From: Lathyrus oleraceus
Taxonomy: Eukaryota; Streptophyta; Magnoliopsida; Fabales; Fabaceae
DNA length: 64,000 bases
Direction: 5' to 3'
Assembly: GCF_024323335.1 (NCBI RefSeq)
Contig: NC_066581.1
Coordinates: forward strand, 36,164,699-36,228,698
Shown: positions 1-10,500 of the stretch, in pieces
Layout: every line of letters starts with the position of its first letter
Numbering within the stretch: position 1 is the stretch's first letter
Position numbers and translations under genes: made by a program
Notes under the pieces: generated by a model
What the model was told of the DNA's origin: nothing
The model's input: the letters and a program-made list of their open reading frames with translations, nothing else
Databases searched by the model: none

Positions 1-726
1 TGAAAAATATCCTGATTTGTTGAAAGCACAATTGGGACCAGGTAAAGGAGAAGATTGTTTGTGTTTGGACTGATAATGTTAGTTACTTTGGAAATACAAC
101 AACTAACTGAGTCGAGTCTGCTCATGCTACATTGAAGAATTAGTTGGAAAATAGTAAGGGCGATTTTTGTAGAGATTAGGACTCCATGAACCAAATGATT
201 CATAATCAGCATAATGAAATACAAACATCATTTGGTCGGAGCAACACAAGTTTAAATACAACAATCTTTATTCTAGTTGGTCGGCAACATATCTCGAGCA
301 TGTTTGAATTATACTTTATAGCGTAAAGTGTGGATGTATAATTGTGAAAACCTATGGTCTCCCATGTGCTTGTGTTATTGCAAAAAAGGTGAAACTTGGT
401 AGCCCGATAAGATTGGATGAGGTTTGCACTCATTGGAAGAAGCTTATGTTTGATGATGATGGTGACATGAAAGAGGGTAAATCGAATATCTTTATTTTGA
501 CCGAATGGGAAGTGGTACAAGAGAGATTTTTGAAAACCGATGACAACATGAAACTCCACATCAAAAAACAATTGAGGAAGATTGCTTATCCAGAAACCAC
601 CGACTTGAAACCACCCTTTCAATCGGTAAAAACAAAAGATGCTCCAAAGAAGCTCAAGCCTACACCGAGTGACAAGTCAACGGTACAATCTCCTTCGTAT
701 TTTGAACATGTTGACAAAACTTTCTA
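1..726 (+). pseudogene. MULE transposase, C-terminal part with SWIM zinc finger (decayed)
   Basis: This is the C-terminal part of a Mutator-like (MuDR/FAR1-type) transposase. From about base 56 one frame reads VCVWTDNVSYFGN, then VESAHATLKN, then MNQMIHNQHNEIQTSFGRS, all typical of the region after the DDE core. An intact stretch of 127 codons (344-724) opens with the SWIM zinc-finger motif YGLPCACVIAK and runs into a basic, Pro/Thr-rich tail. The upstream part holds stop codons, at least two of them where Trp is expected (TGG to TAG, near 152 and 177), and at least one frameshift before 344. The start lies outside the window. The OTU-like segment downstream on the same strand was probably part of the same fused gene. 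No activity is expected. Confidence 0.8.
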
Positions 727-789
727 GACTCACCAACTCCAAAATCTCTAAAAAGTGTTTCCAAAGGAGCTCGCATTAGCAAACCACCT

Positions 790-1460
790 CCTACACCAAA
801 TATTCCATTCATTGACGAGATGCTGGTTTTTTATGCACAAACACATCAAGCGGATCGTCAATCTTTAGGGGTGGTGGTAATTGTGGATATCGAGTTGTTT
901 CAACTTTACTTGGTAAAAGAGAAGATAATCATACACTTGTCCGCCATCAACTTATCCAATAGTTGAGGACTCATAAAGAATCATACACACGACTGTACAA
1001 AAAGAACGAACATTTCGATGAAGTTTATGAGTCTCTTGTTCCTTGCCTTAATGGACCGACATCGGAGGGAAAATGAACCCGCTTCCCTAAAATGGATCAC
1101 CTCACAGCATGTGTGTATGATAGGGTGTGTGTTGATCTTACACGATACAGCTTTTCGGAAACCTTTTTCCCATTACATACCGCCCCACCTCAAAATCCAA
1201 ATAATCATATTATGTGTATTGGATGGCTTTCAAAATTATGACATTTTTTTCAAGTTTATTTGAAACCGAAATTCCCTATACTACTTACATCACCGGAATG
1301 GACGGCTCATTTAACAACAACAACCGAGACTTGGACGAACCATTTTATGAAAAGGATGCAAGAGTTTCAGAAATTGAGCAACATTGAAAGAGAATCAAAT
1401 GCACAAAAGTCAAAGGGGTGGCAAATAGATTTAACCAGTGATAGATTTAACCGCCCATAG
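790..1460 (+). pseudogene. OTU-like cysteine protease domain remnant
   Basis: Reading across frames shows a decayed OTU-family cysteine protease domain of the kind fused to some legume MULE transposases. The catalytic-cysteine motif appears at about 871-897 as GGNCGYRVVSTLLG; the usual form is DGNCGYR, so the preceding Asp is Gly here. After a stop at about 962 a further frame (about 991-1200) reads THKESYTRLYKKNEHFDEVYE. The C-terminal block at 1260-1460 reads LKPKFPILLTSPEWTAHL and then TETWTNHFMKRMQEF. The region before LKPKFP normally holds the catalytic His and is damaged (HFFQVYL). Frameshifts and stops mean there is no single open frame. OTU enzymes normally remove ubiquitin; this copy should be dead. 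Confidence 0.65.
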
Positions 1461-1640
1461 ATTTAACTGGTGACAAATGTTTCGATTTATTTTAATCTCA
1501 TGTTTCAGAAATTGAGCAACATTAAAGTGTAGTTTATTCAATTTGTCATATTGTGTCTTAATACATTTTTGATCTTTCCCATTACAACATTTGTTCATTT
1601 GTAAAAAAAAAGGTTCTGTTTTTTAAACCTGCTCAGGAGA
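1461..1640. other. Non-coding spacer with short repeat
   Basis: No gene is visible. The phrase ATAGATTTAACC recurs near 1426-1470, and a copy of TTTCAGAAATTGAGCAACATT (split across 1367 and 1503) repeats part of the upstream domain end, which suggests local duplication. AT-rich. Confidence 0.4.
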
Positions 1641-1644
1641 GGTT

Positions 1645-2568
1645 CCGGAGATGCATCTCTAGAATAAGATAATAGGGTGCGGAACCGGAGATATATCTCC
1701 GGAATAAGCATGTCAGATTTTGAATGGTCCATAATTTTCTATAGCTTCTATAAATTAAGGTGTCCTTGTTTCTTATTTCATACAAACTGAAAATGTATCA
1801 AATGTCATAGATAAACATCAACTAGTATGTCGCAAATGGAACTCTGAGACAAAACTTTAAGCTCGCCGGATACATATCTCTTGCAGATATTAAATACGAA
1901 ATTCATCATCTCCTACCTTAAGGAGACAATCGATGATTTGTGAAACTCGAGTACTGTTCACCGTCGATTGACAACGGAGGGAAGATTGAGTTCATCAATT
2001 TTGAGCTCAAAACAGATGTAGATGTAAGGGTTATGTGGAATACATTTTTCTATTTCAAAACAAAAATTCTGCTCGAGTTGAAAGTGAAGATTCCAAGATC
2101 GATCGATGATTTGTGAAACTCGAGTATCGTTCATCATCGATTGACAATAGAGGGAAGATTGAGTTCATCCACTTTGATCTCAAAACATATGTAGATGTAA
2201 GGGTTATGTGGAGTATTTTTCTATTTCGAAAAAAAAATTCCGCTCGAGTTGAAAGCGAAGATTCCAAGATCGGTCCAATATATTCTTAAGATATTGAAGC
2301 GTCAACTTGGATATTGAAGTGTAATGTTGCATTTTATGTTAAAATCATATATATAATGCTTATTTTATGTAATAAATGTTAATTTTATTTTGTCAAATTG
2401 CATATTTTTGGTGTCTGATTCTGGTACTATTGTGCAAATGTTCTGAAAATGTATTTACAGATATATATCGGAGATGTATCTCTGGAATTAAATAAACTCA
2501 ATTATAGTGTGTTACTCAGAATGATCTACGTTGAGTGTGTATTGGATGCGTCTGGAGATACATCTCTG
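1645..2568. repeat. Four near-identical 17-18 bp palindromes in two pairs
   Basis: The sequence CCGGAGATATATCTCCGG at 1685-1702 is a perfect palindrome. Close variants lie at 1645-1661, 2470-2486 and 2552-2568; all keep the GGAGAT-AYATCTC core with changes in the centre. They form a left pair 40 bp apart and a right pair 82 bp apart around a 0.8-kb stretch that holds MULE N-terminal sequence. Each is followed by GGAATAAG, GGAATTAA or similar. They could be subterminal repeats of a small MULE-derived element or binding sites for its transposase. No TSD was recognised. Confidence 0.5.
1931..2273 (+). repeat. 173-bp tandem duplication of a MULE N-terminal fragment
   Basis: Two adjacent copies (1931-2103 and 2104-2273) share the order CGATGATTTGTGAAACTCGAG, then GAGGGAAGATTGAGTTCATC, then GTAAGGGTTATGTGGA, then CTCGAGTTGAAAG and GATTCCAAGATC. 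Read as protein, each encodes a version of EGKIEFINFELKTDVDVR followed by LLELKVKIPRS. This resembles the PB1-like N-terminal region of legume MULE transposases. The second copy continues into VQYILKILKRQ. The two copies differ by scattered substitutions and carry stops, so this is a pseudogene fragment. A plausible start region lies just upstream near 1830. Confidence 0.55.
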
Positions 2569-2569
2569 A

Positions 2570-2950
2570 AAACTAAAGAGCATTTTTGTTTTTTGCGTGG
2601 TGCATAAAAAATATATATGTTGCATTTAAAAATATCCTTAATTTAATCATAGATCGTGTTTTCGACCCTGAAGCAAGGCATATGAGATTTTTTTTATTTA
2701 TATTTTACTTCATAAACTGCCTAAAAGAGGTACAACAAAGCCAATAAAGTAAGTTTACAAGTGAACTTATAATACGGTCAAATTCTAAATCAATAAAGTG
2801 TTTCTTTGTTTATTTATATAATGTAATTTTGTGCTGAAAAGTGATTTTTTTAAAATAACCACAACTTTCAAAATAAATTCTCAAATAACCATTTTTTCAA
2901 AAAAAATCCAAAATAACCATCTTTAAAAACAGACGGGTAAGTTCTTTCCC
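2570..2950. other. AT-rich non-coding stretch
   Basis: No gene is seen. The stretch is very AT-rich. At 2840-2930 it holds three loose repeats of an AAATAACCA phrase (AAAATAACCACAAC, CAAATAACCATTTT, AAAATAACCATCTT), about 35-40 bp apart. Confidence 0.4.
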
Positions 2951-2960
2951 CTAAAGAGGA

Positions 2961-3024
2961 GGCGCCACCTTTAGTGGCGCATGCATTGGCTGCCTAATGA
3001 GGAGGCGCCAATGCCTATGGCGCC
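2961..3024. repeat. Two GC-rich hairpins in an AT-rich background
   Basis: GGAGGCGCCA occurs twice (2958 and 3001 onward). Each copy is followed seven bases later by its inverse: GGCGCCA (2961-2967) with TGGCGC (2975-2980), and GGCGCCA (3004-3010) with TGGCGCC (3018-3024). The loops are CCTTTAG and ATGCCTA. They lie just beyond the C-terminal end of the minus-strand PMD pseudogene. Confidence 0.55.
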
Positions 3025-3149
3025 TGCTTATTGCATGTAGTGTATGCGCGAATTTATCTGGCACATACACCCTTGTATAATTTTTATTTAATAAATAATA
3101 AAAAATAATGTAATTTTTTTTATTCATGATATAATAAATGTTACATGGG

Positions 3150-5180
3150 ATTGACAAAACTTTAATGACCGACCCGATCGAAACGTTCCCCTGTTCCACA
3201 TCCAGGTGCGTTAGTTTGTCTTCGAGGTCTCCCACGATTTTCCTGAGGTGTTTGGGGTCTTTACGTGTTGACCTGATCGAATGATGGCTGGTGTGAAGGT
3301 CCGATGGAAGTTCCAACGGTATTTGATAGATGTGTCATCATTTGTTCCCAATATCCGGGGGGCTCTGGCCAACGACGCTTCCGTAATGGAGTTCGGTACC
3401 CATGTCATCGTAGTTAGGTCGAGGGGGTTGGGTGGATTATGGACGGTATAGTTGCCCAAATTGAGACATTAAATCGCTTTGGAAACGAAGCAATGGTTCC
3501 TAGGGCGTACTATAGTTAAACAATGGTTGTGTGTTTTGGTGATGGGATGTTGGAGTGGTCATTCGTGGGGGGCTACGATGAAGTGACCCATATGAATCAT
3601 CTGGGCCATAGACGGTTGTGGTTGATGTGTATGGTTGTTGGTGGGTAGGGTTTGATTCTTGGTTTTGTGGTTGGGTGGCCGACATGAATGGATTACGACG
3701 TTGCATGGATGACATGAATTGGTTGTTGGGTTTGGGTGGTTTGAAATTGGTGTTGGATGGGGACTTGTTGTTAGGCGTATGATGATGAAGCTAGTTGGCG
3801 TGGATCTATCAAATATCACGGCTCAAACACAAATTGTTGGGTTGCCACCGACCTAAACCATGCCATATATTGTTGGGTTGGTCTTGCACCATGGATGACT
3901 GGTTCATTTAGATGTGTTGTCGTCGATTCCTCCATGGACGACACATCTCTTTTACAAAGTATCTCCAGTCGGAATAATCCCATTGGGCATCAACTTTTTT
4001 TTGATGCCAATCTCCCAAACACGTCGGAGGTTCTGGAATTTGTTGTTGCATGTCGAACTGCAGTTTTACCCGGTCACTCTGGTGCATTTCCACATTAGTG
4101 AACCGAATAATTGGTGTCTTTGCTATCCAAACTGCAACATCGTCATGGTTCACCTGATGATCAAGACCCAGATATGGCCTCCAGATAAAATTGTACAATA
4201 ATACGACACGACTAGATGATAAATAATTTGATAAGTATTTTTAAAGTAAAATAGAGTTGTGTAGGAGTATTACATCGTTTGGTCCAATGTGGTCCAATAG
4301 ATTGCGATAGACTACTATAGCGTGTTTCAAACACCTATTGTAGTTCATCCCCCTTACTGACCACCTAGATCAAAAAAAATTGAAAAATATTATTTAGAGT
4401 TAATTGTAATATAAAATATAATTAATTAAATGGTAAAGTGTTAAACTTACTTTGTTGCAAACGGGAACATGAATGGGTTCTCGTTTATCGGGGCGAGTGG
4501 CGACATTCATGACCAACCCCATGCTTGTAGCAAATACACACATGAAAAAACGTACAAGTATTCTTTTTTGCATTTTTACACATTGCACTATATAGATGGG
4601 CCAACACAGCTGAACCCCAACTATATGTGCTTACCTTATTAATGTTGCGTAACAACGGTAAATACATAATATTTACTGAATTACCTGTACTTTCTGGAAA
4701 TAAAATCAGAATATAACACCGATCTTTAATTATTTTTTCGTACTCGGTTGATTCTTCGGACAATATTATACTCGCATAATATTGTTTAAGATATTTTAAA
4801 TTTATACCTTGCCCATTAGCTTGACCGGATGACTCTCCCTCAGTTTGGTCGTCACAGAAAGGGGCATCCAATAATTCATTGCAGATAGAGTTGTCCTGGT
4901 TTACTCTACCATTCACGGCCTTACCATCTATACGGAGACCCAACAACATGTATACGTCCTCAAGTGTGACGGTACACTCACCGAAAGAAAGGTGAAATGT
5001 GTGGGTCTCGGGTCTCCATATCTCCAACAAAGCAAGAATGAATTTATAGTCCATCGAGTACGAGACTATGTTGAGGAGATTTCCAAATCCATATCCTCTA
5101 ATATATGGTTCTGTCAAAGGATCGTGGAGTACATATTCATGTACACGACATCGAAAATGCTTTGGGTCCTAATAACACAT
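3150..5180 (-). pseudogene. Plant mobile domain (PMD) protein, frameshifted
   Basis: Minus-strand reading from about 5180 downward gives a PMD protein. The best block (4485-5117) reads YGFGNLLNIVSYSMDYKF, then EIWRPETHTFHLSFGECT, then VTLEDVYMLLGLRIDGKA, a typical PMD core. After a frameshift near 4560 the next block (3908-4198) reads FIWRPYLGLDHQVNHDDVAV and VEMHQSDRVKLQFDMQQQIP. Further short blocks in other frames continue the low-complexity C-terminal tail (about 3230-3820; N/P/Q/T/H-rich, e.g. HQQPYTSTTTVYGPDDS). PMD proteins in Arabidopsis (MAIN, MAIL1) act in transposon silencing, and PMD sequences are also carried by transposons. At least three frameshifts and some stops are present. 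Some of the breaks could be introns, but the tail looks truly broken. It is divergent from the MULE starting at about 5419, so the two may have shared one element. Confidence 0.7.
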
Positions 5181-6211
5181 AAGTAAGAAATACAATAAGA
5201 AGAAGTAATATATAATACAAACATAGATAAGAAAGATATGCGAAATAAATATGAAATAAGTAAAAAGAGAGTGATAACATACAAATGTCGAGATATTCTC
5301 GAGTGTTCCTCTATGTAACTGGTTATTCGGTTTTTGTTTTCGCAACACAGATGTAACTCGGTTTACTATAAATCGACGATCAAATTTTTCACATCTGAAA
5401 CAAAGAATAGAAAAGAAATTGCAGTGCAGTCCTGTTGGCCAAATCATCTATAAAAATCCAGTTTGGTTTGCAGAAAACCAGGTGAAGTTTTATCAGAAGA
5501 AGATTCGAGATGATGACGATGTTCAACATATATTTCTCAGTCACGAACAATCTGGGTACAACGATATAGAGTTGTATATATTACCACAACAACAACAAGT
5601 GTCTCAGTTCATTGATCAGTCACAAGTGTTTTGTGAAACTGGTGATGGACAAGCTGAGGTGAATGTGGCAGATGATGAAGAAGAAGAAGACGAGATCTTG
5701 GTTAATTCAATGGTGAATGCTGATGAGGAAGAGGAGCCATTACCAACTAGTCATGTATACTGTCCACCTCAATACATTACAAGGTTGAATTTGGGTTCCG
5801 ATAAACCTTCATCAGATATATGGTACAATCCTTATGTGCAAATGCAAGGATCTTTGAAACAAGGAGCATTTCACACAAAAGAGGATTGTCTAGAAACCAT
5901 TAAAAAATTTCACATGGAACTATCAGCCGATTTCAGAGTTGATAGAACTAATGCATTGAGGTACAAAATTTATTGTTCGAATGAGCACTGCCTTTTTAGG
6001 TTGTCAGCTTCGTACCGGAAGAGGAGCGATTCTTGGAAGATTTGATCCCTGGGTCTAGTTCACACATGCATGCTGACAAACCCAATGCAAGATCATTGGA
6101 AACTAAGCTCTCAGCTAATATGCGATGAAATATTGTCTGTCATTGGCGGCAATCCATCGTTAAAGGTGAGTACAATAATCTCGCATATTAGGGCAGAGTA
6201 CAAGTACACTC

Positions 6212-6754
6212 TGTAACACCTCAAACAACTTTCAGGATTACCGACTGACCCCACAAACCAACACGGGTCTTTTCAGCATGTTTTATCCTCACTCACATGC
6301 TTCCTGGGAAACTTCCTAGGAGGTCACCCATCCCAATACTACTCCAAGTCAAGCACGCTTAACTATGGAGTTCTTATTGGTTAGGCTACCGAAAAGAAGA
6401 TGCATCTTGGTGGTATAGATAGTACCAATTAATCCTTATAAGCCTTTCATTCAACCATGCAGTCCCATACCTGCATAGCCTCAAGATCCCTCTCATTCCG
6501 ATGTGAATTCGGTTTTCCCCCTAGAAGCTGTTAGGAGTGTCTCATTGTCATGCATCATGCATCAACAACCACTCCATCGCCCTCGGATGTTACATGTAAC
6601 CTCAAGATCCCTCTCATTTCGATGTGAATTCGGTTTTCCCCTTAGAAGCTGTTAGGAGTGTCTCATTGTCATGCATCATGCATCAACAACCACTCCATCG
6701 CCCTCGGATGTTACATGTAACCACTCCTCGGCCTCTCCGACCTCGAGTGTTACA
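6212..6754 (-). repeat. Cassandra 3' LTR (543 bp, with internal duplication)
   Basis: The left copy of the LTR is the 3' LTR in element orientation. It is 121 bp longer than its partner because 6479-6599 is repeated at 6600-6720 (both start CCTCAAGATCCCTCTCATT). The two LTRs were identical at insertion, so the duplication probably arose afterwards, or during the last replication cycle. Confidence 0.9.
6302..6373 (-). other. 5S rRNA-like segment in Cassandra 3' LTR
   Basis: On the minus strand this reads CATAGTTAAGCGTGCTTGAC, then GTAGTATTGGGATGGGTGAC and CTCCTAGGAAG. It matches the 3' half of plant 5S rRNA, including the regions of the internal RNA polymerase III promoter (A box AAGCGTGCTTG and C box GGATGGGTGACC). 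It is not a 5S gene: it lies inside an LTR and lacks a clean 5' half. Confidence 0.85.
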
Positions 6755-6810
6755 TGTCCACCAGCTTCCGCTTGGTTCGTCCCCGAACCACATCGTACTG
6801 GGAGAGGTTT

Positions 6811-6823
6811 GGCTCTGATACCA
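6811..6823 (-). promoter_or_regulatory. Cassandra primer binding site (initiator Met-tRNA)
   Basis: The minus strand reads TGGTATCAGAGCC, the standard plant retrotransposon primer binding site for initiator methionine tRNA. It starts two bases inside the end of the 5' LTR (6826) and fixes the orientation of the element as minus. Confidence 0.9.
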
Positions 6824-6825
6824 TT

Positions 6826-7247
6826 TGTAACACCCCAAATTGCTTTCAGGATTACCGACTGACCCCACAAACCAACACGGATCTTTTCAGCATGTTTTAT
6901 CCTCACTCACATGCTTCCTGGGAAACTTCCCAGGAGGTCACCCATCCCAATACTACTCCAAGTCAAGCACGCTTAACTATGGAGCTCTTATTGGTTAGGC
7001 TACCGAAAAGAAGATGCATCTTGGTGGTATAGGTAGTACCAATTAATCCTTATAAGCCTTTCATTCAACCATGCAGTCCAAAACCTGCATAGCCTCAGGA
7101 TCCCTCTCATTCCGATGTGAATTCGATTTTCCCCCTAGAAGCTGCTAGGAGTGTCTCATTGTCATGCATCATGCATCGACAACCACTCCATCGCCCTCGG
7201 ATGTTACATGTAACCACTCCTCGGCCTCTCCGACCTCGAGTGTTACA
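6826..7247 (-). repeat. Cassandra 5' LTR (422 bp)
   Basis: The right LTR copy is the 5' LTR in element orientation. Its 5S-like segment is at 6916-6987 (minus strand). It lacks the 121-bp duplication of the other LTR and otherwise differs by a few substitutions (for example GGAGCTC versus GGAGTTC near 6983). Confidence 0.9.
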
Positions 7248-7530
7248 CACTCCATCATATAGGAAGGCATAGATAGCTAGGACAAAGGTTGTTGAAAAAG
7301 TGTTTGGCAATTGGGAGGAGTCTTATAAACAACTTCTAAAATACCTGTTGGCTCTAAAACAGTATGCTCCAAGGACTATTGTCAAGTTGGAAACGTTGCC
7401 CGCGTATACACAAGACGGGATGTGTGCTATTGGAAATGGAATATTCCACCGTCTCTTCTGGGCGTATCAACCATGCATCATTGGTTTTTCTTTCTGTAAA
7501 CCTATTATACAAATTGATGGTACATGGTTG

Positions 7531-10500
7531 TGTAGCGGTGTATTCGTCACCATTGGAAATATTAATTAGATCCAAGGTAAATCATACAAGGTAGAGTCGC
7601 CACCGCACTTCTATTTATCCAAAGGAATGGCTAGAAAGCGAACAAAAGCCTAAGAAGTTTTGCAAAGAAAACTAATAAAAGGTCAGAGATCTGGGTAAGG
7701 GGGTAATTATGCTATGAGAAGGTGTTAGGCACCCACAGCATCCTAGGTACTCCTAGGGAACCTCTTTTCACAAATGTTGTATTATTGTTTGTTTATGAAA
7801 TATTTTTGTTCAAACACGATTGAAGGGATGAGAGAAGAATGTACAAATTAGTTATTTTTGTGTTTGGATGGATGAATCCATTGCCTACGTACCTTCACAG
7901 GATCAAAACCTCGTAGTTCGGCTAAAAGATTTCGAAAACAGATGAGTGGTTTGATTTTAAACAAAACCTTAAGGTCTTTCATTATCAAAGGGAGAAAACT
8001 CGACCCATACAACCACAAGTCCACCATGTGAGAACAACTTCGACATGTTAGCGAGGGATTATGCCCTATAATAAGCATGGAAGTTTTACAATTTAATCAC
8101 TAAGGACACGGGTGAGATTCACATCAACCACTAAGATAATTCAGATCTATGGCTAATGCATGAAAACTTGATTAAGAAGTGGACAAGGGCCACAAAAGCA
8201 ATTGAGTGAGTGGAATTAACCAATTAGAAGTATTCACAAACAATGTCAAAGTTGATTTAAAGTTCAATTCAGAATAAGTATTGTGAAAATGAAGTTTGAA
8301 AATCAAAGGCCTAAAGCCTAGGTTTCTAGTTTTGAAAACAAGTGAAAATGTTTGCACAAAAGTTTTCTGGTTTGGGTTAAGGATGAAAACATGGATCAAG
8401 GTTAAACACAAAAGATGAGGGTTAAGGGACAAAGCCACAAATACGAATTGCTTTCTCAAGATCATAGAAATGATCCAAGTAAGTTCCTTTGGAATAAGGC
8501 AACACAAGGCATAAACAAATAAGCAAGTTCAAAAAGAACAAACAACTGGAAACGGATTGCCAATAAATGGTCTTACATCCAACTCCACAAACGGAACGGG
8601 AAACGGAGTGCCAATAAATGGTCTTACATCCAACTCCACCAAGCAAAACTGGAAATAGATAGCCAATCAATGGTCTTACATCTAGCTCCACAAAAGAAAC
8701 AGGAAACAGATAGCCAATCAATGGTCTTACATCTGACTCCACAAAAGAAACAGGAAACAGATAGCCAATCAATGGTCTTACATCTGACTCCACAAGGGAA
8801 CAGGACAGGAAATGGAGTGCCAATAAATGGTCTTATATCCAGCTCCCCAAAAGGAATAGGAAACAGATAGCCAATCAATGGTCTTACATCTGACTCCTCA
8901 AACAAAGCAAACAACAAATGCAAAAGCAATATGCAAAAACAATATGCAAAGGCAAACACAAGCAATCACATCAATCAATTAGCACACTCTATACGCAAAC
9001 AAGAGGCTCAGATAAGAGTTGGGCTTTAGTCAAGGGGTCATATCAACCTCGACAAACAAGCCGGGCTTTAGTCAAGAGGGGTCATATCAACCTCGACAAA
9101 CAAGCCAAATGTAGGGGTGTTCTGAAGCTCTTAACCACTAACATTGAGAGTTAGGGTGAAGCAGATGAAAGGGAAATGAGGATAAGACCTCATGCTCTTA
9201 ACCCTGGCCTGGGTGAGCTTAAATCAAAGAAAATGTGGGGGTCCAGAATGAGGGACCCTATTCCACTTGACCGACTCTATATACAAAGATCTTGGGTTAG
9301 GTTCAAGAGCATCAGCACGTAGTGCGAGCATAATGAACGACTCAACGATTAACAGGGGATTGATTGCTAATCCCTTCTATCTGTCAATTGCCTCTTCACT
9401 TAGGAGGACTTAAGTAACATGCCTCGACAAGGAGGTCTTTAGCACAAATATGAACATACACAATCATTGCCTCTTAAGGAGGACTTCAGCCAAATGCCTG
9501 CCAAAAGAAACGACAGGGCTTCCAGACTACATGGAGTTAGAGAGGTTACCTAAGTGGTAAACCAACCACAAGCAAAACAAAGCTCAAGTAAGAGCTAAAA
9601 GCGACTAATGTACCTGTATGAAAAGCCAAACAATCAGTATTATATTCAGACAACCAAACAATCAACAACAGTCAGACATTCCCAATATGTACAACCTGTA
9701 AGCCATAAAAGGCAATCACTCAAGCGAGTTCACCACCAAAGGACCTACAACACAACCAAAGTTAGTTAACTAAAGCAACTTGCATCTCAAGTAATGAGAT
9801 CACATCAACCATTAGAGCTAATTGCTTGAACCTGAAATACAAAGCTCAAAAGGTGAGTACAAACCACTAGTGCAAAAACTAGGGTCAAAGGCAAAGCAAA
9901 AAGTCAAAACAGAAGTTGATATTCAACATAAAGCACCTTCAAACATGTAAGATCATGTACTAAAAAGGATCAAAGCCAAATCATAAGGCAAAGCCATCAC
10001 ATGAGCAAGATAAGGCAAAGGCAAGCAAAGTGATCATATTTGGACATCAAACATAGAAAATCCACATTAAAATAGAAATGATTCCAATGATCATGAAATT
10101 TTTTATGTGCACACAACATGTAATGAACAAGCATCATGCCAAAAATTGAGTCCAGAAAAGCTAATATGACATGTGAATGAAAATGCACAAGTATAAGGTC
10201 AAGAATGTGACACCAAATGTTGCACAACATGTCCATGTGTCTAAAACAGTGATGGTGAATGGTAAAAATGCCAAACAAAAGCCAAAAGATCATGTTATGT
10301 GTCATGAATGAGCATGTCAAATTTTAAGGCAATTGGATTGAGGATGAGCATTTCACAAGTCAAATAGCACAACATGTCACATTTGCATCATGTTCAAATA
10401 AGCAAGCATATTCAAAAATCCAGCAAGGCAAAAATCATGAGAATCACATTACAAAATAATAGACATTGAAATGATCATGTAGAAAAAAGAATGGATTAAT

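Larger units (their letters stand above)
6212..7247 (-). mobile_element. Cassandra TRIM retrotransposon (5S rRNA-bearing)
   Basis: This is a 1,036-bp terminal-repeat retrotransposon in miniature. It has terminal repeats 6212-6754 and 6826-7247, both starting TGTAACACC and ending GTGTTACA on the plus strand, and an internal region of only 71 bp (6755-6825). A 5-bp TSD, CACTC, flanks it (6207-6211 and 7248-7252). Removing the insert and one TSD restores the MULE reading frame. Each LTR holds a minus-strand 5S rRNA-like segment, the hallmark of Cassandra. It has no coding capacity and must rely on another element's enzymes. It is inserted opposite to the direction of the MULE. Confidence 0.93.
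5419..7530 (+). pseudogene. MULE transposase, N-terminal half, split by Cassandra and cut by Ogre element 1
   Basis: One reading frame runs 5419-6211 and resumes at 7253-7530 once the Cassandra insert is ignored. In order: a PB1-like N-terminal region (DDVQHIFLSHEQSGYNDIEL), an acidic linker with runs of Glu/Asp, and the MuDR DNA-binding domain (FHTKEDCLETIKKFHMEL, then CSNEHCLFRLSASYRK). Then follow HTCMLTNPMQDHWKLSS and the start of the DDE domain (KPIIQIDGTWL), including its first catalytic Asp. Only two in-frame stops are seen: TGA at 6043-6045 and TAG at about 7271, where Trp is expected. The gene ends abruptly at 7530, where the LTR of element 1 begins; the rest should lie beyond the window. 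The true start codon is uncertain, because the frame opens without a clear ATG near 5419. Confidence 0.8.

Noticed and set aside
6302..6373. 5S rRNA gene
   Set aside because: Only the 3' part of 5S is present, inside LTRs with TSDs around the whole element; it belongs to Cassandra.
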